In this document: piece by piece, positions 33,776-42,868 of the stretch
Layout of the letters: each line of letters begins with the position of its first letter
Position numbering within the stretch: position 1 is the stretch's first letter
Assembly (NCBI GenBank): GCA_965226045.1
Contig: CBDDBU010000024.1
Span: 186,001 to 250,000, forward strand
Source: CBDDBU01 sp965226045
GTDB lineage: Bacteria > Pseudomonadota > Alphaproteobacteria > VGEJ01
DNA: 64,000 nucleotides
Direction: 5' to 3'
Notes under the pieces: model-generated
What the model was told of the DNA's origin: nothing
Databases searched by the model: none
What the model saw: the letters and a program-made list of their open reading frames with translations, nothing else
Made by a program: the position numbers and the translations under genes

Positions 33776-35096
33776 AGGCCAGGGTCACCAGGTTCCATTC
33801 GCCCGTGACCTTGTCCAGGCCGCGTAGCGAGAACTGGCGGAAGCCCATGGCCGATTTGATGATGCCGAACACCGGTTCCGGCGTTTGCTTGCGCAGGGCG
33901 TAGAGTTGCCGGCCCTCGGGCGTCGCCAGTCGATGTGTCATCGCTTCCAGCGGCGTCGGGTTCTCCGGGGGCGGCGGCGCGCCGGCGAAGCGGTCCTTCC
34001 AGGAGAGATGATGGCGTTCCCGGCCGGGCGTGATCAACGGCGCGATCTCGGCCTCGGCGCAGGCGTTCACGTTGGCCTCGCTGAAGTAGCCGCTGTCCGC
34101 CAGCAGGGTCTCGGGCGCGCCCAGCGCCTCGGGAAGGCGGGCGAGCGCTTCCAGCGCCGGCTCGATTTGCCGCTTGTCGTTGGGGGCCTGGACCACGTCG
34201 TTGGTGACCACCAGCAGGCTGTCGGCCGCCACCAGGGCTTGGGCGTTGTAGGCCTGTTCGAAGCCGCCGCCGGCCACCGGCATGATGCGCGAGTCCGCGT
34301 CGGTCAGATTGACCTGGTCCTTCGGCCCGGGCCCGGCCACCGGCGGCTCGGGTGGACGGCCGCCCGGCTTGCGGCCCGTCTTCTCGGCCTTCTCCGCGCG
34401 CGCCTCGAGCTTCGCCTCGTACTCGGCCCGTTCCCGCTCAAGGCGTTCGCGCGCCCGCGCCTCGATCACCGCCTTAGCCTCGGCGATGCGGGCCAGACGA
34501 TCCTCGCGCCGGGCCAGTTCCTCGGGCACCGACATCCCGTCGGGCACATCCGCCCCATCGGCCGCCTCCGCCAACGCCATCAACTCCGCCACCTCGGCCT
34601 TCAACCGGGCTTCGAGCTCGCAGGCGTGTTTCCACGACAGCGCGCTGTGCCGGCTCGCGTTGGCGTGCACCTTGGTGCCGTCCAGCGCCACCGTGCCGAG
34701 CTTCAGCACCCCGGCTTCCCGGGCCAGCAGCAGCACCTCGACGAACAGCCCTTCGATCCGGTCGAGAAAACGCCGCCGGAACGCGGCGATGGTATCGTGG
34801 TCGGGATGATCGTTGGCCGCGATGAAGCGGAAAGCGACAGAATCATAGGTCGCGCGCTCCAACTTGCGGCTCGAAAACACCCCCGTGGCGTAGCCGTAGA
34901 CCAGAAGCCCCAGCAGCATGCTCGGGTGATAGGACGCCGAGCCCGAGCCGCGATAGGCCTTCACGAACGCCGAGAGGTCCAACTGCTCGATCACCTCGAC
35001 CACGAAGCGCGCCAGATGCCGCTCGGGAAGCCATTCCTCCACCGACGGCGGCAGCAGAAACCCCGTCTCCCGGTCGACCGGTCGGAAATTGCTCAT
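33738..35096 (-). CDS. IS1182 family transposase
   Basis: 452 residues from the ATG at 35096 (a longer start at 35126 is possible). The DUF772 N-terminus has FRPVDRETGFLLPPSVEEWL and YHPSMLLGLLVYGYATGVFS. The core has TVALDGTKVHANASRHSALS with the first aspartate, and LLADSGYFSEANVNA with the second. A long charged helix (LARREDRLARIAEAKAVIEA) lies in the middle, and GEWNLVTLAWNIKRMF ends the fold. Intact. Confidence 0.92.
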   Translation of the reverse strand: MSNFRPVDRETGFLLPPSVEEWLPERHLARFVVEVIEQLDLSAFVKAYRGSGSASYHPSMLLGLLVYGYATGVFSSRKLERATYDSVAFRFIAANDHPDHDTIAAFRRRFLDRIEGLFVEVLLLAREAGVLKLGTVALDGTKVHANASRHSALSWKHACELEARLKAEVAELMALAEAADGADVPDGMSVPEELARREDRLARIAEAKAVIEARARERLERERAEYEAKLEARAEKAEKTGRKPGGRPPEPPVAGPGPKDQVNLTDADSRIMPVAGGGFEQAYNAQALVAADSLLVVTNDVVQAPNDKRQIEPALEALARLPEALGAPETLLADSGYFSEANVNACAEAEIAPLITPGRERHHLSWKDRFAGAPPPPENPTPLEAMTHRLATPEGRQLYALRKQTPEPVFGIIKSAMGFRQFSLRGLDKVTGEWNLVTLAWNIKRMFTLQYA

Positions 35097-35221
35097 GACG
35101 GCCTCCATCACGCGCGGGCAAATCAACTGATACCATCGAATCCTATTTCGACTCCCGGCTCAAGTCCGACAGGCTGCTAGGATGAACCTCATAAGGCTAT
35201 CCTAGTTAGCCGCTATGATTG

Positions 35222-35455
35222 CTACGCGACTCGTCTCTCGGCTTCATTGTAAGCGAGTGCGGTCTTCACATCGTCGTCTGTTAGGGAAGGATATTCGCGC
35301 AGAATGTGAGCCGTGGAGAAACCGGCCTCATGGTAACGCTTGATTGTGGCCACAGGGATGCGCGTACCATCAATGGTCGCTGCGTTGCGGGCTACGAAAC
35401 GGCTCTTTCTTATCTTGCCAATCTGGTCGCGTTTGCGCTGCCTCAAGTCATGCAT
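35222..35455 (-). CDS. DUF433 family protein (probable antitoxin component)
   Basis: 77 residues with the DUF433 core IDGTRIPVATIKRYHEAGFS and ILREYPSLTDDDVKTALAY (about residues 28-68). DUF433 proteins are small HTH-like proteins that usually accompany a DUF5615 or PIN-type toxin, or a MerR-like regulator. Here it overlaps the MerR-like gene by 13 bases. No toxin gene follows; the IS1182 end lies 45 bases downstream. Confidence 0.85.
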   Translation of the reverse strand: MHDLRQRKRDQIGKIRKSRFVARNAATIDGTRIPVATIKRYHEAGFSTAHILREYPSLTDDDVKTALAYNEAERRVA

Positions 35456-35868
35456 GCCGCGCTCCCTTCGCTAATTACGTTCTTGAGGAACACGACTGGG
35501 GCCAATTGACCCTCAATATTCTCCGCAAAATCACTTCCTGGTTCGCCTACGTAAAATTCTCTGCCCAACATATAGACCTGTGACCTCGCCCACAGAGATG
35601 GTTCGTAGTTGGCGAGCCGTTCAGCGAATTTCCGAAGCCGTTGCAGCGAAACGTCATATTGGTTTCGGCGCAAGGAGAGCGTGCGTAACCCTACTGCATC
35701 GCGAAAGGAGTAAACGCGACTGTACGGCGACCTGCGGTTGTCTGCCGCGTATTGAGGGGAAAAGAAGCCGAGCTTGTCCCAATAGGCTAGCTGGCTCTTG
35801 GTGAGCCTCGTGAGCTGGGTCACGTTGTCTGCGCTGAACGCGAAGACCACGTTTCCAACGTCCGTCAT
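35443..35868 (-). CDS. MerR-like transcriptional regulator
   Basis: 141 residues from the ATG at 35868. The MerR-type winged helix is VTQLTRLTKSQLAYWDKLGF followed by SRVYSFRDAVGLRTLSLRR, then a linker helix LQRLRKFAERLANYEP. The C-terminal half, with QVYMLGREFYVGEPGSDF, is a small domain found in the DUF433-linked MerR proteins. The pair probably autoregulates as one transcript. Confidence 0.8.
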   Translation of the reverse strand: MTDVGNVVFAFSADNVTQLTRLTKSQLAYWDKLGFFSPQYAADNRRSPYSRVYSFRDAVGLRTLSLRRNQYDVSLQRLRKFAERLANYEPSLWARSQVYMLGREFYVGEPGSDFAENIEGQLAPVVFLKNVISEGSAACMT

Positions 35869-36046
35869 CGAGCACTTCCCCGTCGCCGTGCAGCATATCG
35901 GGGCCCAGCAACCCTGGCACCCGACAACCCCCATAGGTCCGCACCGCCGCGACGATCGCCGCAGCCGGGGCCGGCGGCACCAACGTCACGCGCTCAAGGA
36001 TATCGTTGGGCAGCGCATTTGGATCAAGCTCATCGTGGTGTTGCAT
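35866..36046 (-). pseudogene. Possible N-terminal remnant of an unknown gene
   Basis: The frame from the ATG at 36046 reads MQHHDELDPNALPNDILERV and TLVPPAPAAAIVAAVRTYGG, which looks protein-like with GC-rich third positions. Beyond about residue 60 it overlaps the MerR-like gene and becomes arginine-rich, so it is either a truncated remnant or a leader of the regulator region. No family recognised. Confidence 0.3.
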
Positions 36047-36226
36047 CGGCTCACCTCACTCAATCCTGCCCTGTAGGGCACGCGCCGACATCGCCCTCCG
36101 GGCCGCGCACGGCGCTAATCTATCTCATTCACGACGCTATTGCAGCGCGGCGCCGCGCGATTGTCGTGGCGTTCGAGCCGACATCGGGGCTAACGTCGCG
36201 CCCTTCCTCTCACCCAGGACACCACA

Positions 36227-37525
36227 ATGACGCTCGCCGTCCCGCCGCGGCCAACGCTGGCGATTCTTATCGGGCTTGCCGCCATCGGTCCGCTGGCGCA
36301 GAGCATTCTGATCCCCTCGCTGCCGGGGCTCCAGCGGGTGTTCGAGACCGACTATGCGACCGTGCAATACCTGCTCACGCTCTCGCTCCTCGGCATCGCC
36401 CTCGCCCAACTCGTGTACGGGCCGGTGTCGGATCGCTACGGGCGCCGGCCAGTGCTGCTCGTGGGCGGGCTGATATTTCTCGCCGGCAGCGTGGCGTGCA
36501 TCTTCGCGCCCGATATCGAGACCTTGATCGCCCTGCGCCTGGTGCAGGCGGTCGGCGGCTGTGCCGGCATCGTGCTCGTGTCCGCCGTCTTGCGCGACCT
36601 CTACGAGCGCGAGCGAGTCGCGAGCATGTTGGCGTACGTGACCATGGGGATGGTGGTCGCGCCGATGATCGCGCCGACCATCGGCGGTATTCTCGAGGAG
36701 TGGATCGGCTGGTGGGCCAACTTCGTCTTCGTCGGGATCATGGGCGCCATCATCCTCGGGTTCGCGCTCTCGACATTCCACGAGACCAACCACGCCCGCT
36801 TGCCGCTCGCCAACCCGCTCGATATCAGCCGCGCTTTCGGCCGGCTCCTCGCGGTTCCGGCGTTCCTCAGCTACGCCGTCGTCAACGCCTTCTCGCTGGC
36901 GATGTTCTTCGGTTTTCTGGCCGGCGCACCGTACGTGATGATCGAGCTGATGGGGCGAAGCCCGAGCGAATACGGCCTCTACTTCATGCTCGTCTCGGGC
37001 GCCTTCATGGCCGGAAACTTCATTTCGGCACGGGTCTCGCCGCGCTTCGGCATCGATCGCATGATTTGGGCGGGCACCTCGCTGACCCTGCTCGGGATGA
37101 TGGCGTTATTCGTGGTGGCGGCGCTCGACCGGCTGACACCGGGACTCCTGTTCGGACTTCCGACCCTGATGGCGCTCGGCAATGGCCTCACGATGGCCAA
37201 CGGCATGGCCGGCGCCGTCAGCGTGAACCCGCGCGCCGCCGGGACCGCCGCAGGGCTGGTCGGTTTCATGCAAATGTTTCTCGCCGCCGTCGCCTCGTTC
37301 ATCGTCGGCGTGCTCATCGACGATAGCGCCATGCCCCTCGTCAGCGTCATGCTGATCAGCGCGTCGCTCGCCTTCGTCGCGCACGCGCTTGGCGGTGTGG
37401 CTCGCGGCCGGTCGAGGCGCCAAGGCGCCAAGGCGCCGCTGCACCGGCCGAGTAGGCGCCGGCGCGCTATCGGCGTTGCCCACCGGTGGTCGCGCGCGCG
37501 GCACGCGGTCGGCTCGCGCCGCTGA
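36227..37525 (+). CDS. MFS drug-resistance transporter, Bcr/CflA family
   Basis: 432 residues with 12 predicted membrane segments. The loop 2-3 motif GPVSDRYGRRPVLLVG is near residues 65-80, and motif C-like GMVVAPMIAPTIGG near 145. Family members export chloramphenicol, bicyclomycin, sulfonamides or cysteine-pathway metabolites. The last 40 residues (RGRSRRQGAKAPLHRPSRRR) are an unusual basic tail, possibly because the original stop was lost; this tail overlaps the end of the opposite acetyltransferase. Confidence 0.88.
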   Translation: MTLAVPPRPTLAILIGLAAIGPLAQSILIPSLPGLQRVFETDYATVQYLLTLSLLGIALAQLVYGPVSDRYGRRPVLLVGGLIFLAGSVACIFAPDIETLIALRLVQAVGGCAGIVLVSAVLRDLYERERVASMLAYVTMGMVVAPMIAPTIGGILEEWIGWWANFVFVGIMGAIILGFALSTFHETNHARLPLANPLDISRAFGRLLAVPAFLSYAVVNAFSLAMFFGFLAGAPYVMIELMGRSPSEYGLYFMLVSGAFMAGNFISARVSPRFGIDRMIWAGTSLTLLGMMALFVVAALDRLTPGLLFGLPTLMALGNGLTMANGMAGAVSVNPRAAGTAAGLVGFMQMFLAAVASFIVGVLIDDSAMPLVSVMLISASLAFVAHALGGVARGRSRRQGAKAPLHRPSRRRRAIGVAHRWSRARHAVGSRR

Positions 37526-38027
37526 GCCCGAGCCGATACTCCCAGCCCTTGCGGACTCCGCCGCGCAGCGGATAGTGGCCGGTCGTCACGCCGCGATAGG
37601 TGAACCCGACCTTTTAGAGGACGCGGGCCGAGGCCGGGTTGTCAAGAAAGACATGGGACATCAGCGCCTCGACGCCGCGCTCGCGCGCATGACCCACGAC
37701 CGCGCGCACCGACTCGGTAGCGAAACCGAGACCCCACGAGGGGCGGCCGATCCAGTAGCCGAGTTCGGCCGCCCTCGTATCGTCGCCAAACCCCGCACAG
37801 CCGACCAACGCCCCGTCGCTCTGGCGCAGGACGGCGAACGTGGTTCCGCCGGGGCCGCTCCGTCGCGCGATCCACTCGCGAACGCTGACGGTCGTACAGG
37901 GATACGGCATTGACGCGAGCTGCTTGCCGGCCTCCCAATCGCGGCCGAGCAGCGCTGCGATGAAGGCTGCGCCGGCGCTCTCCAAAGGCCGCAGCCACAA
38001 CCGCTCCGTCACCAGACGCACATACAT
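37467..38027 (-). pseudogene. GNAT acetyltransferase with in-frame stop
   Basis: From MYVRLVTERLWLRPLE the protein follows the RimJ/RimL-like GNAT fold: GALVGCAGFGDDTRAAELGY, WGLGFATESVRAVVGHARER and VFLDNPASARVL. There a TAA at 37616-37614 interrupts the frame, which then continues with the expected KVGFTYRGVTTGHYPLRGG to a TAG at 37469-37467. A one-codon change explains the break; gene decay or sequencing error are both possible. Confidence 0.75.
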
Positions 38028-38077
38028 GGTTCGCGGCCCCAAGTCCTTGCCAGGCCACATCGGCCGCGTCCGAGCGC

Positions 38078-38500
38078 CTAGAACTGATCCCGCATCGACT
38101 CAGGATCGGGTCCGGCCGGCTCGCGGTTGATCCAGTAGGTCTTGGCCTCGGGCTCGAACTGTCGGCGCAGCGGATCCTTGCCAAAGACACGCATCAACAG
38201 CGCCACCGGGGTGACCGCGCCGTAGAACAAGATGCCCATCACGAGCGGCGTCATCACCTTGTGCAACACCAAACCAAAGGCGATCCACAGCCGGTTGAAG
38301 GGACTCAACACACGCGGCAGCGCCATACCGAGAATCGCGAGCACGACGGCAGCGGCCAACGACCACCAGCGTGGGGCGGCAGCGCCCACAAGTGGCGCTA
38401 GGCCAACGATGGTGAAGACCGCCGCCATCACCAGCCCGAAGCTGCGCTCCGAGGCGCGCGCCACCTCGTGGGTGCGCCGAAAATCCTCATGAAGACTCAT
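38078..38500 (-). CDS. SxtJ-like membrane protein
   Basis: 140 residues from the ATG at 38500. It starts with a charged N-terminus (MSLHEDFRRTHEVARASERS), has about three to four membrane segments, and ends with the family motif FGKDPLRRQFEPEAKTYWIN. The function of SxtJ proteins is unclear; they often accompany a carbamoyltransferase, which is not seen here. Confidence 0.8.
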   Translation of the reverse strand: MSLHEDFRRTHEVARASERSFGLVMAAVFTIVGLAPLVGAAAPRWWSLAAAVVLAILGMALPRVLSPFNRLWIAFGLVLHKVMTPLVMGILFYGAVTPVALLMRVFGKDPLRRQFEPEAKTYWINREPAGPDPESMRDQF

Positions 38501-38598
38501 GGGCGGCGAGTTTAGCGGGCCCCGGTTTCGAAACAAGTAACATTGCCGGGCCAAGCCGTATCGCGGGTCTTGTAGAATCACGCTACAAGGGGCGCCTC

Positions 38599-40278
38599 AT
38601 GGCATCATATCAGTACATCTACGTCACCTCGCGCCTCGGCAAGAGCTATCCCGGCGGTCGCGAAGTGCTGAAAGACATCTCGCTTTCGTTCTTGCCGGGC
38701 GCCAAGATCGGCGTGCTCGGTCTCAACGGCGCGGGCAAGTCGACGCTGCTCAAGATCATGGCCGGGCTCGACGCCGAGTTCGCTGGCGAGGCGTTCGCCG
38801 CCACTGGCGCGAGCGTTGGATTCCTGCCCCAGGAGCCCGCGCTTGACGCCAGCAAGGACGTGCTCGGCAACGTCGTCGAAGGCGTCGCGGAGACCAAGGC
38901 GCTGGTCGATCGCTACGAGGCGGTGAGCGAGCGCTTCGCCGAGCCCCTTGACGACGACGAAATGACCGCTTTGATCGCCGAGCAGGGCGAGCTCCAGGAG
39001 AAGATTGACGCCGCCGAGGCGTGGGAGATTGACCGGGCGGTCGAGATCGCCATGGACGCCCTCCGTTGTCCCCCCGGCGACACGCATGTCTCGACGCTGT
39101 CAGGCGGCGAGCGGCGGCGGGTGGCCCTGTGCCGGCTCCTGTTGCGGCGCCCTGATCTTCTCTTGCTCGACGAGCCGACCAACCATCTGGACGCCGAATC
39201 GGTCGCCTGGCTTGAGCGCTTCCTCCAGGACTATCCCGGCACCGTCGTCGCCGTCACCCATGACCGCTACTTCCTCGACAACGTCGCCGGCTGGATCCTT
39301 GAGCTCGATCGCGGGCGCGGCATCCCGTGGCAAGGCAACTACTCGTCCTGGCTCGACCAAAAGCAGCAGCGCCTCGCTCAGGAGGAGCGAAAGGACGAAG
39401 CGCGGCAACGCACCCTCGCTCACGAGCTCGAATGGATACGCCAATCGCCGCGCGCTCGCCAAGCCAAGTCGAAGGCCCGCGTGAGCGCCTACGAGAACCT
39501 GCTCGCCGAGGAGAAAGAGCGGGTGCCGGGCACCAGCCAGATCGTCATCCCAGTGGCCGAGCGGCTTGGAGACCTGGTGATCGAGGCCGAGCATTTGCGT
39601 AAAGGGTACGGCGACCAGCTGCTGATCGACGATCTCGAGTTCCGCTTGCCGCCCGGCGGAATCATTGGCGTCATTGGACCGAATGGCGCCGGTAAGACGA
39701 CGCTTTTTCGCATGATTACCGGACAGGAATCGCCCGACGGCGGGAAACTGCGGCTCGGTGAGACAGTCACGCTCGGTTACGTCGATCAGTCGCGCGACTC
39801 GCTGTCGGCCGACAAGACCGTGTGGGAAGAGGTTTCCGCGGGAGCCGACGACATCGCCCTCGGACGGCACACCATCGCGAGCCGCGCCTATTGCGCGTCG
39901 TTCAACTTCCGCAGCGCCGATCAGCAGAAAAAGGTCGGTCAGCTCTCCGGCGGGGAACGCAATCGCGTCCACCTCGCCAAGGTGCTCAAGACCGGCGCCA
40001 ACCTACTTCTCCTCGATGAGCCGACCAACGATCTCGACGTCGACACCTTGCGGGCTCTCGAGGAGGCGCTCCTCGCGTTCGCGGGCTGCGCCGCCGTCAT
40101 CAGCCACGACCGCTGGTTCCTTGATCGAATCGCAACCCACATCCTCGCCTTCGAGGGTAACAGCCACGTCGAGTGGTTCGAGGGCAACTACGCCGACTAC
40201 GAGGCCGATCGCCGCCGGCGCGGGGCGGACACCGACCAACCCCACCGCATCCGCTATAAGCCGCTCACGCGCACCTAG
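38599..40278 (+). CDS. ettA: Energy-dependent translational throttle protein EttA
   Basis: 559 residues, the standard length for this ABC-F protein that binds the ribosomal E site and gates the first translation steps according to ATP/ADP level. The two Walker A motifs are GLNGAGKST (near 41) and GPNGAGKTT (near 357); signatures are LSGGERRRVALC and LSGGERNRVHLA; the D-loop segments are LDEPTNHLD and LDEPTNDLD. The P-site tRNA-interaction linker lies between the domains around residues 240-310. No membrane domain, as expected. Confidence 0.96.
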   Translation: MASYQYIYVTSRLGKSYPGGREVLKDISLSFLPGAKIGVLGLNGAGKSTLLKIMAGLDAEFAGEAFAATGASVGFLPQEPALDASKDVLGNVVEGVAETKALVDRYEAVSERFAEPLDDDEMTALIAEQGELQEKIDAAEAWEIDRAVEIAMDALRCPPGDTHVSTLSGGERRRVALCRLLLRRPDLLLLDEPTNHLDAESVAWLERFLQDYPGTVVAVTHDRYFLDNVAGWILELDRGRGIPWQGNYSSWLDQKQQRLAQEERKDEARQRTLAHELEWIRQSPRARQAKSKARVSAYENLLAEEKERVPGTSQIVIPVAERLGDLVIEAEHLRKGYGDQLLIDDLEFRLPPGGIIGVIGPNGAGKTTLFRMITGQESPDGGKLRLGETVTLGYVDQSRDSLSADKTVWEEVSAGADDIALGRHTIASRAYCASFNFRSADQQKKVGQLSGGERNRVHLAKVLKTGANLLLLDEPTNDLDVDTLRALEEALLAFAGCAAVISHDRWFLDRIATHILAFEGNSHVEWFEGNYADYEADRRRRGADTDQPHRIRYKPLTRT

Positions 40279-40305
40279 AACCGGCGTCCCCAGAGCTGGC
40301 GCCCG

Positions 40306-40650
40306 CTAGAACAGGCGCCCACCGTTTGGCACCGCCGGATCGACGCTCACCAGGCACACTGCGCCGTTCTCGTCGGGAAAGCCGACCACCAATACCTCAG
40401 ACATGAACTTACCGATCTGGCGCGGCGGGAAGTTCACGACCGCCGCCACCTGCCGACCGACCAGGCCCGCCGCCGTATAGTGCTCGGTGATCTGAGCCGA
40501 GGACCGTTTGACGCCGATCTCTGGCCCAAGATCGACCTTGAGTTTGTAGGCCGGCTTGCGCGCCTCCGGATAATCCTCCGCCCCGACGATCGTGCCGACG
40601 CGGATATCGACCTTGAGGAAGTCCGCGAAGGCGATGGTTTCGCCGCTCAC
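40306..40650 (-). CDS. csaA: tRNA-binding domain protein, CsaA type
   Basis: 114 residues with an OB-fold tRNA-binding domain: FLKVDIRVGTIVGAEDYPEA near the start, SSAQITEHYTAAGLVGRQVA in the middle and the C-terminal SEVLVVGFPDENGAVCLVS. CsaA proteins bind tRNA and are described as export chaperones in Bacillus. It overlaps the upstream COQ9-family gene by four bases. Confidence 0.92.
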   Translation of the reverse strand: MSGETIAFADFLKVDIRVGTIVGAEDYPEARKPAYKLKVDLGPEIGVKRSSAQITEHYTAAGLVGRQVAAVVNFPPRQIGKFMSEVLVVGFPDENGAVCLVSVDPAVPNGGRLF

Positions 40651-41276
40651 GCCGGCTTGGGCTCCGACCCGCCTCGCGACGTCGCGCTCGCGCGGCTACG
40701 CGGCCGCCAGCACAGCGTGGCGATCGTCCGATCGGCCTGACCCAAGCGGCGGTCGAGCGCGGCCATGGTTTTGCCCATGTCCTCGCTGTCGTCGTCGAGC
40801 CATACACGCAACGTGTCGAGATAGATCAGCGCGAGCCCTTTGATACGAACGAGCCCTTGGAGGCCAGAGGCGCCGAGGCCCGCCGCCTCAAGGGTCAGCG
40901 CCATCGAACACGCGATGCGCGGCGAGCGGCAGACCGCCCGCAACGGTCGCCGCGTCAGATCGCGCACCATCGCCCGCGCCGCCTCCTTGTCAGGGCGCAT
41001 GGCATCGAAGCGGCGCATCAGCGCCTCGAACAGCCGATCGCGGGCGCTCTCGCCTTCGGTGATTTGTTCGGTGGCGGCCAGCATCGCGAGATCGACCTTG
41101 CGCGCGAAAGCGTTCATCACCGCGCCCCGCGACGGGTAGTGCCGCAAGAAAGTGCCTAGCGGAACCTCGGCCGCCGTCGCCATCGCGGTGAGCCCGACAT
41201 CGGACCAGCCCTGGCGCGCCACCAGGTCGAGCACGTTGTCCAACATCCGCTCGGGGGTAATGGGTCGTCTTGCCAT
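40647..41276 (-). CDS. COQ9 family protein (TetR-like fold)
   Basis: 209 residues. The N-terminal TetR-like helix-turn-helix region is VARQGWSDVGLTAMATAAEV followed by PLGTFLRHYPSRGAVM. The C-terminal part (KGLALIYLDTLRVWLDDDSE and MGKTMAALDRRL) is the COQ9 signature. COQ9 proteins bind lipid and support ubiquinone hydroxylation; the bacterial members were also annotated as TetR regulators. It is translationally coupled to csaA. Confidence 0.85.
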   Translation of the reverse strand: MARRPITPERMLDNVLDLVARQGWSDVGLTAMATAAEVPLGTFLRHYPSRGAVMNAFARKVDLAMLAATEQITEGESARDRLFEALMRRFDAMRPDKEAARAMVRDLTRRPLRAVCRSPRIACSMALTLEAAGLGASGLQGLVRIKGLALIYLDTLRVWLDDDSEDMGKTMAALDRRLGQADRTIATLCWRPRSRASATSRGGSEPKPA

Positions 41277-41361
41277 GGCCTGCGTCTCCCTGCCGCGACA
41301 CCCGCAGCCGCATTATAGAGATCACCGCCCCCAGCGTCGCCGGGCCGTTTGCGGAAGGGGG

Positions 41362-42171
41362 CTAGCCGGCGAGTTCGCGGGATCGCTTGGTCGCGGCGGC
41401 CACCGCCTTGCTCATCAGCGGCTTGAGGCCATCGGCCGCCATCAACACCCGAAGTGCGGCTTGGGTGGTGCCGCCAGGGCTTGTCACCCGTTCGCGTAAG
41501 ATCGCCGGCGCCTCGGGCGCCACACGGGCAAGCTCGCTCGCGCCCGCCACCGTCGCGAGCGCCAGCTGGTGCGAGAGTTCAGCCGGCAGTCCGGCGTCAA
41601 CGCCGGCCGCGGCCAGGGACTCGATCAACAAGAACACATAGGCCGGACCGCTACCCGAGACGCCCGTCACCGCGTCCATCAGGCCCTCGTCCTCGACCCA
41701 CGCCACCTCGCCGATCGCGGCCAGCAGGGTCGTGCAGGTGTCGCGCTGCGCCGCGCTCACCTGGGCGTTGGCGCACGCGACTGACATCCCTCGGCGCACC
41801 AGCGCCGGCGTATTGGGCATCGTCCGGATGACGGCGATCGCCTCTCCCAGCGCCGCTTCGAGAACGCGAATCGGCGTGCCGGCGGCGACCGAAACGAACA
41901 CCGGGGCGCCAGCAGTATTCCGATAGGCCGGTATGACCGTGGCCATTTCCTGGGGCTTGACGGCGATGACGACGACATCGGGCTCGAACGCCCTATCCAG
42001 GGCCGTCGGCACCGCCACGACCGCGACGCCGCGCGCGGTGGCGGCGGCCGCATTGGCGGGCGCGGGCTCGACCACGGCAATATCGCGGCTCGCGACGCCC
42101 TGCTCTATCCACCCGCCCAACATAGCCGCGCCCATGTTGCCGCAGCCGACCAAGAGTATACGACACGGCAT
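41362..42171 (-). CDS. proC: Pyrroline-5-carboxylate reductase
   Basis: 269 residues, catalysing the last step of proline synthesis with NAD(P)H. The N-terminal Rossmann motif is VGCGNMGAAMLGGW (residues 8-21). Conserved C-terminal motifs are VTGVSGSGPAYVFLLIESLA near 165 and the substrate-binding RVTSPGGTTQAAL near 230. It is 48 bases downstream of the YbjN-like gene on the same strand. Confidence 0.96.
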   Translation of the reverse strand: MPCRILLVGCGNMGAAMLGGWIEQGVASRDIAVVEPAPANAAAATARGVAVVAVPTALDRAFEPDVVVIAVKPQEMATVIPAYRNTAGAPVFVSVAAGTPIRVLEAALGEAIAVIRTMPNTPALVRRGMSVACANAQVSAAQRDTCTTLLAAIGEVAWVEDEGLMDAVTGVSGSGPAYVFLLIESLAAAGVDAGLPAELSHQLALATVAGASELARVAPEAPAILRERVTSPGGTTQAALRVLMAADGLKPLMSKAVAAATKRSRELAG

Positions 42172-42219
42172 TATCTGTCCTCGTCCCGTCGATTTATGTG
42201 CTGGCCGGCGAAGCAGGCC

Positions 42220-42720
42220 TCATGCTTCGCCGACCGTATCGATCATGGCGGCGGCGACCGCGTCGGTCGGCGACTTGCCGCCCCAGATGACGAATTGGAA
42301 AGCCGGATAGAAACGCTCGCACTCGCACAATGCGACGCGGACCAGGCCCTCGAATTGCGCCGAGGACGCCGCCACCCCGCCCATCAACTGCGCGTGACGA
42401 AACATCAGCGTCCCGTCGTCCGCCCAGAGGGTGAAGTGGCCGAGCCACATGCGACTATTTATGAGGGCGAGCAGCGTCCGCACCTGGCCGCGTCGCGGTT
42501 CGGGCACCACAATATCGAAGGCGCAGGTAAATTGAACGGCGGCGCTCTCGGGCAGCCAATGGAACCACAGGTGATAGCGACACCACGGGCCGTCTACGTT
42601 GACACTGATTTCCTCTTCGTTAAAGCGCTCGAACGGCCACTCATGGGCCGACAAGATGGTCTCCACCACGTCCAAGGGATTGGATTGGGGATCGCTGGTC
42701 TGGGCAACTGCTGACGCCAT
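42220..42720 (-). CDS. YbjN domain-containing protein
   Basis: 166 residues with a YbjN fold (type III secretion chaperone-like): VETILSAHEWPFERFNEEEI at the start, CAFDIVVPEPRRGQVRTLLA in the middle and CECERFYPAFQFVIWGGKSP near the C-terminus. Alphaproteobacterial members usually lie next to proC, as here. The molecular function is unknown. Confidence 0.9.
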   Translation of the reverse strand: MASAVAQTSDPQSNPLDVVETILSAHEWPFERFNEEEISVNVDGPWCRYHLWFHWLPESAAVQFTCAFDIVVPEPRRGQVRTLLALINSRMWLGHFTLWADDGTLMFRHAQLMGGVAASSAQFEGLVRVALCECERFYPAFQFVIWGGKSPTDAVAAAMIDTVGEA

Positions 42721-42868
42721 CGATCGCGCTCCGAGGTGCCATATGTTGTATGGGGGAGCCTACACGATACAACATCTACAGATTGCCAAAAGGTCGCCGG
42801 GGACGCAAGCGCCGTCTCGGCACTCGTTTGGCGGCACGGCTTTCAGCGCGCCAGGGCCGCCCGCCGCT

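Larger units (their letters stand above)
33499..35176 (-). mobile_element. IS1182 family element, copy 1
   Basis: 1678 bases with ends CAGCCTGTCGGACT on both sides, inverted. It is flanked by CTAG at 33495-33498 and 35177-35180, a palindromic 4-base target. It holds one transposase gene on the minus strand and a triple tandem repeat at its left end. A truncated copy lies at 60804-62097, with only three base differences noticed in the first 260 bases. Confidence 0.92.

Noticed and set aside
23521..35176. Large composite element bounded by IS256 and IS1182
   Set aside because: Each IS has its own target duplication where readable, which indicates independent insertions.
33885..35180. 431-codon plus frame over IS1182
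   Set aside because: Shadow of the transposase, GLRH-rich composition.
36019..37326. 435-codon frame over the efflux gene
   Set aside because: It overlaps the clear MFS gene in another frame and is arginine-rich with no hydrophobic segments.
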